Below, piece by piece: positions 55,269 to 63,888 of a stretch of DNA of 64,000 bases. The notes under the pieces are model-generated. The model was not told the DNA's origin, made no database searches, and saw only the letters and a program-made list of their open reading frames with translations. Made by a program: the position numbers and the translations under genes. This DNA is from Siphonobacter curvatus (GTDB lineage: Bacteria > Bacteroidota > Bacteroidia > Cytophagales > Spirosomataceae): the NCBI RefSeq assembly GCF_002943425.1, contig NZ_PTRA01000002.1, positions 36,090 to 100,089 on the forward strand, read 5' to 3'. How positions within the stretch are numbered: the stretch's first letter is position 1; every line of letters begins with the position of its first letter.

Positions 55269-57695
55269 TTAGCGTCCTCCGGCATCGTCATTACGAATTT
55301 TACGACCTTGTTTGCCTACGGCAGTCATTTGACCAAACCGCCATTCAAAGGCTAGCCGGGCCGAACGGTTCACAAAAAAGGATTGTGACGTTGATACAAA
55401 CGTGGGTGAAACCTGCCGATACGTTTGCCGCATTCCCTGATTGAAAGGGTTATTTACTCCCAGCGTTAAGCTGGCTTTTTTCTCCCAGAATTCCCGTTTG
55501 AGAGCGAAGCCGTACCAATAAAAGCTTGAGCCGGTTCCCTGAATATTGATCCAGCCCGAGTTAAAATTACCGTTGGCCTGAAAGGTATAGTTCTTAGGTA
55601 ATTTATACGTACTATTAACATTGATATTCCCTACCGTACCGGAATTACCCTGTTGAAGACTGGGGCTATACAGATCGACGTATCGGAGGTCTACTCCTCC
55701 ATTCAACGTCCAACTCTTATTGACTTGGCCCGACAGATTTACGTTTAATCCTAAGGACTTTCGCTGGGCAATATTTTCGGGTTTACTCACTGAAATGCCC
55801 GCATTATCAACCCTTCGTATATACTCGATGGCATTGTTCGTCAGCCGTCCGTACAGGGCTGAATTAATTGATAAACCCGATGAGGTTGTTTTGCTGTGAC
55901 CTAATTCGACGCCGTGGTTGAGTTCAGGTTGCAAATACGGATTACCCGTTTGCAGGTTTCTCGGGTCACTGGAATTAATCCAGGGATTCAGATTCCAAAG
56001 CTGCGGACGTTGAATGCGTTGGGTATAACTGGCTTTAAACGTATGCTTACGGAAGGTTTTTGAAACGGTGAGGCTTGGAATCAGATTCGTATACGCATTG
56101 GCTAAGCTCGTCTTTGTACTTAAAAAATCACCTGAGATGGCGGTATGCTCTAGCCGTGTACCCAGGTTAAAACTTAGCTTGGACTTGGTTTCTGCCCGCA
56201 GTGCCAAATAACCCGCGTAGACGCGTTGCAGATAGGTAAAATCATTAGATTGACCTAAATCTACCTCCCAGGGCGACTGTTCATTCGCCGATTGCTCGAC
56301 GCGAAACTCACTACCAATATTTCGTTGAATAGCTTTCAAACCCACTTCCAGTTTCAAATTAAACGTATCCCGCCGGGTACGTACCTGAAACGGTTGCGTA
56401 TAATCGGCCTGTAGCGTGTATTCTTTGTTACGGCTATAGTTGGTACTCCGTTCCCGCAACAGTAACTGCTCTTCCAGGGAATAGCGATCCGTATCGTAAA
56501 AATAGTTGTCGGGCATGCGACTAAATTGAGTTAATAGGGAGAATTCCTGGTTTGGCTTGCGAAAGGTTTTGGTATAGCCCAAATCGAATTGACTGTTCCC
56601 GTACGGATTTCGCAACCGAATGTCATTGCGAAAGGCTTGCAAGGGTTGGCCGGCTCCGTCGCTAAGCTGATTAATGACTTGACTATTATTGGGATAATAA
56701 CCACCCCAGCCATTGGCCGAAAAATTGATATGCTGAGTCGAATCCGGATCATAATCCAGACTTAATTCGCCGTTCCCTCCCGTACCCGTATTGTCGGCTC
56801 GGCTACTTTGTCGAAGGATATTTAACGGATTTCCATCGGCTAAGGTAGTACGTACCAGCTCGGCTTCCCGGATATTGCGGAACTGGTATCCATTGGCCGA
56901 TAACGAAAAGCCGATTTTGGGCGTCTTAAGGGACAATTTCCCATTAACACTGCGATTCAGGGTTCCCACGGAAGCCATGACCGAACCATTGAATCCCTGC
57001 AGAGCTTTTTTGGTAATGATGTTGATTACTCCGGCCGCTCCTTCTGCGTCGTATTTGGCACCGGGACTGGTAATCACCTCTACGGAACGAATGTTATCAG
57101 CGGGCATCTGGCGGAGGGCATCGGCCAGGTTACGGGCCATCATAGCCGAAGGTTTGCCGTTGATTAGTACGCGAATGTTGCTGTTACCCCGCATTTGCAC
57201 GGTACCGTCCAGATCCACACTGAGTGAAGGCACTTTACGCAGTACGTCAGCAGCGGAGCCGCCAGCGTTGGAAATGTCTTTTTCGGCATTATAGACCAAT
57301 CGATCTCCTTTATCCTCAATCAAGGCTTTCTGAGCGGATACGGTTACCTCACTGAGCGTTCGATTTTCCGGGATTAAGTTCAGACTAGCACCTATTAAAT
57401 GAGGCTGCTGGGCGGTTAGGCTAATCGACTGACTGTGTTTACGATAGCCGACGGATGTCACTGTGAGCGTATACGTACCTAAAGGTACATTAGTAATCTT
57501 AAAAGTCCCTACTCCATCCGTAGTGGTACCGCTCACTAAGCGGGATTGCTCATACAGAGCGATGTTCGCAAAGGGAATGGCTTGCCGCGTCGTGGAATCC
57601 AGGAGCGTACCACTCAGCGTACCGGGGTGGCTGGATTGGGACAAAGCTTGCCCCAACCATAGAGCCAGTGTGGCTATGGTTAAAACGTATTTCAT
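55269..57695 (-). CDS. TonB-dependent receptor, outer-membrane beta-barrel (OMP_b-brl_3 type)
   Basis: 808 residues. Signal peptide about 1-19 (GQALSQ), a carboxypeptidase-like domain about 24-105 (GTFKITNVPLGTYTLTVTSV), plug about 113-230 (LSEVTVSAQKALIEDKGDRL, AADVLRKVPSLSVDLDG, SVEVITSPGAKYDAEGAAGV, INIITKK), then the barrel. It belongs to the group lacking SusD partners whose ligands (peptides, metals or glycans) are mostly unknown. No operon partners visible. Confidence 0.88.
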   Translation of the reverse strand: MKYVLTIATLALWLGQALSQSSHPGTLSGTLLDSTTRQAIPFANIALYEQSRLVSGTTTDGVGTFKITNVPLGTYTLTVTSVGYRKHSQSISLTAQQPHLIGASLNLIPENRTLSEVTVSAQKALIEDKGDRLVYNAEKDISNAGGSAADVLRKVPSLSVDLDGTVQMRGNSNIRVLINGKPSAMMARNLADALRQMPADNIRSVEVITSPGAKYDAEGAAGVINIITKKALQGFNGSVMASVGTLNRSVNGKLSLKTPKIGFSLSANGYQFRNIREAELVRTTLADGNPLNILRQSSRADNTGTGGNGELSLDYDPDSTQHINFSANGWGGYYPNNSQVINQLSDGAGQPLQAFRNDIRLRNPYGNSQFDLGYTKTFRKPNQEFSLLTQFSRMPDNYFYDTDRYSLEEQLLLRERSTNYSRNKEYTLQADYTQPFQVRTRRDTFNLKLEVGLKAIQRNIGSEFRVEQSANEQSPWEVDLGQSNDFTYLQRVYAGYLALRAETKSKLSFNLGTRLEHTAISGDFLSTKTSLANAYTNLIPSLTVSKTFRKHTFKASYTQRIQRPQLWNLNPWINSSDPRNLQTGNPYLQPELNHGVELGHSKTTSSGLSINSALYGRLTNNAIEYIRRVDNAGISVSKPENIAQRKSLGLNVNLSGQVNKSWTLNGGVDLRYVDLYSPSLQQGNSGTVGNINVNSTYKLPKNYTFQANGNFNSGWINIQGTGSSFYWYGFALKREFWEKKASLTLGVNNPFNQGMRQTYRQVSPTFVSTSQSFFVNRSARLAFEWRFGQMTAVGKQGRKIRNDDAGGR

Positions 57696-57975
57696 AGGAG
57701 GAGGATGTGAAGGTGATCGTACCAGGATTGGCCTGGATATTAGGAAATGATTGGTTGATTTCAGGCTAAAGAGCCGGAAAAAATGAAAATGTTGCAGCCT
57801 ACTGAAAAAAAGTTTAGCTCTTTTTTGAAGCTTTATTTCGGCGAGAAAAAACGAGTATTTGAATGGGTAGCCTACCTTCTTTCAAATTTCACGCCTACAC
57901 GTTGGTCGCCATACGTGATGTTTGGGAATTAATCGTTAGTTTTCCGACCTGTCTTGTACACCTATCTACAACCGC

Positions 57976-59139
57976 TTGCCTTTTGTTAATAAGTACAAGG
58001 CAACTCCCCTAGTCAACAAACCTATCCACGATTTACTGATGAGTTTAGTAAAAGATATTTACTCACCTGATTTTTTTGATCACTTTACGGAGCTTCTGCA
58101 AGAAGTGTTACCTGACTTTGCGAAAGAAACCTTCTTACAACGCATTTTCACTCCTGCGTTCGCCGCTATGGCCTGGAAAGAGCGGATGCAGCATACGAGC
58201 CACGTATTGCACGAATTTTTACCCGAAAACTTCGAAACAGCGGCTCCTTATCTATTAAACATCGTAGAAAAATTACTGAAGCAGCGGACTAGTGGGGATA
58301 GTCTGGTGTACATCTTTCTTCCCGAGTATATTGCTACTTACGGGCTTTCCGACTTTTCTACCTCTATAGCCTTATTTGAACGAACGACGCAGCTGATCAG
58401 TGCTGAATTCGCCGTGCGTCCTTTCCTTTTAACGTACCCAGAGGCCATGATTCAGCAAATGTTTCGCTGGTCGCATCATCCTTCGCCACAGGTTCGGCGA
58501 CTGGCTAGCGAGGGCAGTCGTCCGCGTTTACCCTGGGGGATTGGTATTCCGGCCCTCAAAAAAGACCCCTCGCCTACACTACCGATCCTGGAAAACCTGA
58601 AAAATGATCCTTCCGAGTCGGTTCGTCGCAGTGTAGCGAATCACCTCAATGACATTGCCAAAGATCACCCGGAAGTGGTTATGCAAATAGCCCGTCAGTG
58701 GGCGGGCCATAGTTCTCAGACCGATGCATTGATTAAACACGCCTGTCGTACTCTTTTGAAACGGGGTTATCCGGAAGCATTAGCCTATTATGGACTGGAA
58801 AGTGATGATTTGACTTTAACGGACGTGCAACTTTTAACAAAAGAGGTGCGGATGGGTGAATCACTAACTTTTTCATTCGTATTGACGAATCAAAAAACAC
58901 GACCTCATACGGTGCGATTGGAATACGGCATTTATTTCCGTAAAGCGAATGGACAGTTGAGCCGTAAAGTATTTAAAATTAGTGAACGCTTGTATCCTGC
59001 CAACGAATCGACTACGGTGGTACGACGGCATGCATTCCGACCTATCACCACGCGAGTATACTATGCCGGGGAGCACCAGCTTTCGATCATCGTAAATGGG
59101 GAAGAAAAATGTACACTGCCTTTTACGTTATTTCTTTAG
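57976..59139 (+). CDS. AlkC/AlkD-like DNA alkylation repair protein with Ig-like C-domain
   Basis: 387 residues beginning at TTG 57976 (LPFVNKYKATPLVNKPIHDL); no in-frame ATG lies nearby upstream. HEAT-like helical repeats about 10-265 include FAKETFLQRIFTPAFAAMAW, WSHHPSPQVRRLASEGSRPR, PLLWGIG-type loop (LPWGIGIPALKKDPSPT) and NDPSESVRRSVANHLNDIAK. A C-terminal beta domain (about 285-387; SLTFSFVLTNQKTRPHTVRL) matches the Ig-like domain of AlkC proteins. These remove alkylated bases such as 3-methyladenine without base flipping. Alone, upstream of the replication module. Confidence 0.88.
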   Translation: MPFVNKYKATPLVNKPIHDLLMSLVKDIYSPDFFDHFTELLQEVLPDFAKETFLQRIFTPAFAAMAWKERMQHTSHVLHEFLPENFETAAPYLLNIVEKLLKQRTSGDSLVYIFLPEYIATYGLSDFSTSIALFERTTQLISAEFAVRPFLLTYPEAMIQQMFRWSHHPSPQVRRLASEGSRPRLPWGIGIPALKKDPSPTLPILENLKNDPSESVRRSVANHLNDIAKDHPEVVMQIARQWAGHSSQTDALIKHACRTLLKRGYPEALAYYGLESDDLTLTDVQLLTKEVRMGESLTFSFVLTNQKTRPHTVRLEYGIYFRKANGQLSRKVFKISERLYPANESTTVVRRHAFRPITTRVYYAGEHQLSIIVNGEEKCTLPFTLFL

Positions 59140-59298
59140 TACAGGCTTAGCGGGCAGACGTGTTAAATTCTATTTACATAAAGTGAATGAAAATTGTAAA
59201 GATGGATTAAGTCTCAAGTAGTACACGAGTATTTCTTTGTAAAAAACTGTGCCTGAGTAAATTACTTGCATACCTCTTGGTCCTGAGATTCGCTTTCA

Positions 59299-60291
59299 TT
59301 AAGTCTTTTTAGACTTAGTCCGAACCTCACCTTTCTGCGTTTTGTACCCGAGGACGGTAGCCATGTACTGAGTCTTGGAAGTCTTCACCACAATCTTTCC
59401 ATTTTCAATCTCAGAATTGACTTTGACAAACTTCTCAAGCTTTTCCGGGAAAGAAAGAATTTCTTCGATCTGCTGCTGGGTAAACGTGTATTGTGTTTCG
59501 AGAAGGTTGCGGGCTACAAGATATTTGTTGGTTTCCGAAGCCTGGTAAAAACTGTCCATCTCCTCTTCAACGGCCTCGGTAGCTACATCCATGAATGATT
59601 TGATGGTAAATTCCAGTTCGAGAATTTTCTTACGGTCTTTCTTACTGGGAACGTATTCGAAGATGATATTGGCCTTATTGAACAACTCTGCTTGGGCTAC
59701 TTTCAATGCCCAGCGTTGAATCTCCTTGAAATTGTAGCTATCCGGGCAATTGAGCATGAATTTGAGTTTGTCTACGGAATACGTAAACACGCGTTGCCCG
59801 CGGTTGTAGTACATCATCATCAGTTCATAGATTCGCTGGGAATACACCGACTCCAGCGAAAGCATGACGTCAATACTGTATTTGGTGTATCGACTACCTA
59901 ATTCAATGAATTGCGGCACTACGTTTGCCAGCATGGTGATTTCAAGCAAATTTCGGCCGTCTTCATTAACCGTCCGTACCAACGGAAAAGGTACCAGCGA
60001 AGCAAAACTGGGAGCTTTGGGATTGGAAAAGTCTTCGTACAGAATCTTCTTATCCGTTAGTGATTTAGCCGCCTGATACAGCTTTCGGTAGTTATTGGAC
60101 TTGGCTAATTCCGTAATGGGAATCGTAAAACGTAAGTTTTGCCCTTCCTGGTAATCTTTGACATTACGAATTTGATTGATTATCATAACCACAATCCGCT
60201 TCTCCAATTCCGAGAATTGTTGCTTTGATTCCGTAATGAAATTAGGCTGAAAGTTATTAAGGCGTTTCTGAAAACTTACCGAATTATCCAT
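59299..60291 (-). CDS. Rep_3 (RepB-like) plasmid replication initiator
   Basis: 330 residues. Two winged-helix domains: WH1 about 10-140 (ITESKQQFSELEKRIVVMII, FTIPITELAKSNNYRKLYQA) and WH2 about 150-250 (LESVYSQRIYELMMMYYNRG, FTYSVDKLKFMLNCPDSYNF). A C-terminal region of about 80 residues is unlike classical RepE. As a monomer it would bind the iterons at 63106-63608 and open the origin; as a dimer it would repress its own promoter at the inverted half-iterons 60323-60361. Its last codons (QKGEVRTKSKKT) overlap a full iteron (59315-59334). Confidence 0.92.
   Translation of the reverse strand: MDNSVSFQKRLNNFQPNFITESKQQFSELEKRIVVMIINQIRNVKDYQEGQNLRFTIPITELAKSNNYRKLYQAAKSLTDKKILYEDFSNPKAPSFASLVPFPLVRTVNEDGRNLLEITMLANVVPQFIELGSRYTKYSIDVMLSLESVYSQRIYELMMMYYNRGQRVFTYSVDKLKFMLNCPDSYNFKEIQRWALKVAQAELFNKANIIFEYVPSKKDRKKILELEFTIKSFMDVATEAVEEEMDSFYQASETNKYLVARNLLETQYTFTQQQIEEILSFPEKLEKFVKVNSEIENGKIVVKTSKTQYMATVLGYKTQKGEVRTKSKKT
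59315..59334 (-). repeat. Iteron inside the 3' end of rep
   Basis: On the minus strand AAAGGTGAGGTTCGGACTAA, one base from the origin iteron consensus. It encodes residues KGEVRTK near the Rep C-terminus. Confidence 0.85.
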
Positions 60292-60322
60292 AGGTTATTC
60301 CCTCTCAGACGGAAAAGTACGG

Positions 60323-60361
60323 ATTAAAAGTGAGACCTCTCCTTTTTTTCTCACTTTTAAT
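60323..60361. promoter_or_regulatory. Inverted half-iterons, probable Rep operator
   Basis: Perfect 13-bp arms ATTAAAAGTGAGA at 60323-60335 and its complement at 60349-60361, 13 nt apart, 32 nt upstream of the rep start. Each arm contains AAAAGTGAG, the left half of the iterons. Rep dimers of this family typically autorepress through such a site. Confidence 0.8.
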
Positions 60362-60419
60362 TGTAAGAATTTATTTCGCGTCATACACTTTCTTAGAGGT
60401 TTGTATGACAAGGACTTAG

Positions 60420-60448
60420 ATTAATGTGGTAAATTTTACCACATTAAT
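60420..60448. promoter_or_regulatory. parS-like palindrome 1
   Basis: 14-bp arms around one base: ATTAATGTGGTAAA, T, then the complement. Shared core TGTGGTAAA-n-TTTACCACA. It lies about 130 nt upstream of the rep start. Confidence 0.8.
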
Positions 60449-60781
60449 AAGGGGTTCTATGCTGGAATCATTTATTTGCTTCTGTATAGCAGTATAGACT
60501 TCATTCCGAGCGATAGGAAGTTCTAGTTAACTAAGGTCGTTTTGAAAATGTTTATCCTAATCAAATCTGGGATCTGATTGCAAAGAAGGAATAGGCAAGA
60601 TATGGTCTGAATGCTTCCATGACTGTTGTTCAACTTTAGTTAACTCCACTGGTTGATTATACAGAAACAAACTCTTTCCAGTTACAGGCCCCACCTATTC
60701 ATAGAGCGACTCAAGTAGCTTTAGCCGATGCACAAACTAAGTGTTGTAAATAGTAGAAAGCTTAGTTCTTACCACTCGACT
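60449..60781. other. Intergenic within the rep-par region
   Basis: About 330 bases between two parS-like sites with no gene seen. Confidence 0.35.
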
Positions 60782-60810
60782 AGTAATGTGGTAAAATTTA
60801 CCACATTACT
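60782..60810. promoter_or_regulatory. parS-like palindrome 2
   Basis: 14-bp arms around one base: AGTAATGTGGTAAA, A, then the complement; same core as palindrome 1. Confidence 0.8.
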
Positions 60811-60820
60811 GAATAGTTCA

Positions 60821-60840
60821 AAAGGTGAGGTTTGGACGAA
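60821..60840 (+). repeat. Isolated iteron between parS-like sites
   Basis: AAAGGTGAGGTTTGGACGAA matches the origin iteron consensus in 19 of 20 positions and lies 10 nt after palindrome 2. Confidence 0.8.
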
Positions 60841-60893
60841 GGCTTTTTTCGAAGTGTTGAGTCTAGACTTTGAGTCAGATATAGACAAAAAAA

Positions 60894-60918
60894 TAATGTG
60901 GTAAAATCTACCACATTA
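60894..60918. promoter_or_regulatory. parS-like palindrome 3, one mismatch
   Basis: 12-bp arms around one base with a single mismatch at 60908 (C instead of T); same TGTGGTAAA core. Confidence 0.72.
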
Positions 60919-60981
60919 CGTAATTAGGTTCGCCCATGAGATGACTAGAGTTGAACATTTGGTCAGCTTTCCTTAATGGAT

Positions 60982-61040
60982 GAATAATCTTTAAATTGAA
61001 ATGTGGTAAATTTTACCACATTTCAATTTAAAGATTATTC
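60982..61040. promoter_or_regulatory. 59-bp palindrome: parS-like site 4 overlapping the parB stop
   Basis: 29-bp perfect arms (60982-61010 and 61012-61040) around one base. The centre is the same core TGTGGTAAA-T-TTTACCACA. The parB stop (61028-61030) and last codons lie in the right arm, so the left arm is a mirror copy of the parB 3' end. It may serve both as partition site and as transcript end. Confidence 0.85.
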
Positions 61041-61879
61041 AGTAGCGATTGAGCCAAATCGATGATTTCCTGATAAGTTGCTCGACTAGAACCTGTTTCT
61101 AATTGCTCGACTAACTGCTTGAGTCGAACCAATTCATTCTGAGGCTGAGAAGCCTTCACGGGCTTTTTCTTTTTACTAATGACCTGCTGTAGTTCTTCTA
61201 CAGATGAAATGGGCTGATCAGATGTTGGCGTATCAGCTAGTTTGACAATATCTCCCTTGTTTACTTTCGACTTTCGTGAAAGAATTTCCTTTTTCAGGTC
61301 CGTCGAAGTTTTATCTAATCCTTTGGCAAATTCAGCATCCGTCCGAATGGTTTTTGGACTGACGTTGAACTGCTCCGCTAGAATTTCCTCCGTGCGTTTT
61401 CCGGCAGTTTCTCCCACGGGCCGACCGCTGTCTTTCTTGAGGGAAAGGTATTTCTGACCGCGTAAGTACGAGGTTTGCTCAGGCGTCAGGTTTCGGCGAC
61501 CGAGCTGATTGTCGATCATATAAGCTCGAACTTCCTCTAGTCCAGGGAATTCCTTTAGAAGAATCCGGAAATTAATGCCGTGGTTGCTACAGATCCGATA
61601 GCGATTGTGACCATCCACGAGTACAAACAAAGAATGATTGTCATCCGTATTCCGAACGCTACTGGCGGGAGTTTCCCAAACCAGTAAGGGTTCACGGCAG
61701 CCTTCCCGTAAAATATTAGCTTCAAGTTGCTTGTATTCATCGTCTAACAGGGGCGGAATTAGCGTTTCCAGTTCGGGAATGATCGTAATCTGGTTTTTGA
61801 TTAACTCCTGCTGCACTAGCGAACCACTGTCTTTTTTGATGAGATCCTTTGTACCGAACTGATTGACAATTTTCTTCAT
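61028..61879 (-). CDS. parB: ParB-type partition protein
   Basis: 283 residues. The ParB N-terminal domain (about 30-130) has PELETLIPPLLDDEYKQLEA, REPLLVWETP and the box-II-like VDGHNRYRICSNHG, where chromosomal ParB proteins read GERRxRA. Then LGRRNLTPEQTSYLRGQKYL and a HTH with VSPKTIRTDAEFAKGLDKTS. The C-terminal part (about 230-283) is a coiled/dimerisation segment. It binds the parS-like palindromes directly downstream. Its start is 5 nt after the ParA stop. Confidence 0.9.
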   Translation of the reverse strand: MKKIVNQFGTKDLIKKDSGSLVQQELIKNQITIIPELETLIPPLLDDEYKQLEANILREGCREPLLVWETPASSVRNTDDNHSLFVLVDGHNRYRICSNHGINFRILLKEFPGLEEVRAYMIDNQLGRRNLTPEQTSYLRGQKYLSLKKDSGRPVGETAGKRTEEILAEQFNVSPKTIRTDAEFAKGLDKTSTDLKKEILSRKSKVNKGDIVKLADTPTSDQPISSVEELQQVISKKKKPVKASQPQNELVRLKQLVEQLETGSSRATYQEIIDLAQSLLNNL

Positions 61880-61884
61880 ACGGA

Positions 61885-62838
61885 TTATTTCGTTACGGGC
61901 GTGAGAAGTTCTTGAGCTAACTGCTTGTAATCCTGAGCACCGGGAGAGCCGGCAGCGTAGCGGAAAATATCAACCTGTGCGTACTGAGATTCTTTCAAAG
62001 CTGCGTTCAGACGGATTTCAGTATCAAATACGCGAAAATCATGTAGATCCTGCCGAATGGTTTGGATAAGTTCCTTATGAAGGACAAGGCGACGATCTAC
62101 GCGGGTGAAAAGAATACCTTCGATGCTTAGAAACTCGTTGAAGAACTGACGAATTTCATTAATTAATTCAAAAAGGTTATTGATGCCCTTGATGGCCGAC
62201 GTTTCGGGTTCCAGCGTGACCAGAGCAGCGTTGGAGGCAATCAAGGCTGAATTCGTAAATACGTTCAACGCAGGCGGGCAATCAATGAGAATATAGTCAT
62301 ATTGTGGTAGTACAGCATTTAAAGCCGTACGCAGGCGTAGAGCACCGCTAGGAGAGTGGGTAAGTTCACGTTCGTATTTGGCTAGCTCCAGACTACTGGG
62401 AACCAGATCAAAATTAGGAACGATGGGAACAATAGGTAAAGGTTTACCTTGCAAGAGAGCCTCGTAAAGCTGCACTTCCGGATTATCAAGTCCCAGACTT
62501 TGAGAAAGGTTGCCTTGAGAATCAATGTCAATAACCAATACCCGGTAGCCTGCCAGTACCAGAGCACTCCCTAAGTTAATGGTGGTGGTCGTCTTACCGA
62601 CACCGCCCTTATGGTTAACGATACTAATTACCCGAGCTTTGCGATTTCTGAACTCATCGAGTCCGTACTGCAGTAACACGGGTTCTAATGCTTTAAGGTG
62701 TTTCTGATTTAGCGTACGTTGACCTGCTAAAGCTTTAGGTAAGGTGCTAACGGGAAGGCCAGCTTCTTTTTCAATGACTGACATAGATAGGGCCGTCTTC
62801 TTCTTGAAAAAGTGAAGGACCTCGTCGTGTGATAACAT
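61885..62838 (-). CDS. parA: ParA-type partition ATPase
   Basis: 317 residues from MLSHDEVLHFFKKKTALSMS; a TTG two codons upstream is in frame. An N-terminal HTH-like extension (about 1-65: VIEKEAGLPVSTLPKALAGQ) precedes the ATPase: deviant Walker A KGGVGKTTTTINLGSALVLA, Walker A' VIDIDSQGNLSQ and Walker B ILIDCPPALN. The N-terminal extension is typical of plasmid type Ia ParA proteins, which bind their own operator. With ParB it forms the parAB operon, and ParA moves the plasmid over the nucleoid. Confidence 0.93.
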   Translation of the reverse strand: MLSHDEVLHFFKKKTALSMSVIEKEAGLPVSTLPKALAGQRTLNQKHLKALEPVLLQYGLDEFRNRKARVISIVNHKGGVGKTTTTINLGSALVLAGYRVLVIDIDSQGNLSQSLGLDNPEVQLYEALLQGKPLPIVPIVPNFDLVPSSLELAKYERELTHSPSGALRLRTALNAVLPQYDYILIDCPPALNVFTNSALIASNAALVTLEPETSAIKGINNLFELINEIRQFFNEFLSIEGILFTRVDRRLVLHKELIQTIRQDLHDFRVFDTEIRLNAALKESQYAQVDIFRYAAGSPGAQDYKQLAQELLTPVTK

Positions 62839-62937
62839 GGGCAAGGAGGTTTGTCAAAATTAAAAGACAATAGTAAGCCTTTTATTTGCTTGTGCCATCG
62901 TAATCGGACCGATTTTTTAAAAACGCTTTATTTGTAT

Positions 62938-62953
62938 AACTAAATATTTAGTT
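62938..62953. promoter_or_regulatory. 16-bp perfect palindrome upstream of parA
   Basis: AACTAAATATTTAGTT, 100 nt before the parA start. A candidate ParA operator or part of the AT-rich unwinding region. Confidence 0.45.
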
Positions 62954-63105
62954 TTCGCGAAGTTTTTTTATTGCTCGAATAGTGAGAAATGGGCGAGTGA
63001 TGCACTTTAAATGAAACGATCAGTCTTTGATATATTATTATTATCAAATATTTCTGATTGATTTTAAGCTTTGTAAGTGACTGTAAGACAATTAGTTATG
63101 AGTAA

Positions 63106-63608
63106 AAAAGTGAGGTTTGGACTAATTAAAGGTGAGCGATGGACTAATTAGGTATTCATAAAAGTGAGGGACGGACTAGGCATAAAGTGAGGCTTGGACT
63201 AAAGCAGTACAATTAAAAGTGAGGTTCAGACTAAGGTAAAAGTGAGGTTTGGACTAGCAACATTTCATCCCTTATTTGGGTTTTTGTCGCCTTTTTCGGA
63301 CAGAACTAAATCCTGTTTTTGTGTTAAAGGTGAGTTTTGGACTAACACTTTAGTATCTAAAACAGAAAACCTTATCCCTTAATAAGTTCAAAACCTGGAA
63401 GGCAAAGCGACCATCAAAGGCCTGGAAACATCTTAAAAAAAGCAGCCTCCCAAAGGTGAGTTTTAGACTAAACCTATAAAAATGCGGATTGGCATTCACA
63501 TCATCTAGTAGTCAACAACTTAGCGAAAAGAGGAATTAAAAGGACTGTTTTTATAGTAGCATAACCAGAAAACGAGTGGGAAAAATGGAAAGATGAGGTT
63601 TGGAGAGG
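63106..63608 (+). repeat. Origin of replication: eight iterons plus one decayed copy
   Basis: Consensus AAARGTGAGGTTTGGACTAA, all in plus orientation. Starts: 63106, 63128, 63160, 63183, 63215, 63238, 63326, 63452, and a degenerate copy at about 63589. The first six are spaced 22, 32, 23, 32, 23, close to whole helical turns. An AT-rich stretch (about 62920-63100) on the left fits a DNA-unwinding element. Rep (encoded at 59299-60291) should bind here to start replication. Confidence 0.9.
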
Positions 63609-63888
63609 GGCCATTTATAGGATAAACCCATCTTGACAAGACCAATGAAGGAAATCCGGAAACGAATTTGCCGAAACTGGATGACTAGTAAATGATTGAA
63701 TTTCAGGATGAATGATTTACTGCCTGTTTATGCGTCTTTAACGTACCTGTAGTATCCTTCTTTAATAAATTTTCAAAGCAATCCAATCAGTGAAGGATTG
63801 ATATTAAGATCTTCCTACCATTTTTGTAGACAGAACGTGTCGGAAGATCTCCTTCAAATTCATTACACCTGTAGAACAACATAAACCA

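Noticed and set aside
60420..61040. Rep iterons as an explanation for the palindromes
   Set aside because: Their core TGTGGTAAA differs from the iteron sequence and is symmetric, as expected for a partition or repressor site.
63106..63608. CRISPR array
   Set aside because: The 20-bp repeats are too close (gaps of 2-12 nt at first) and lack uniform spacers; they are plasmid iterons beside rep and par genes.
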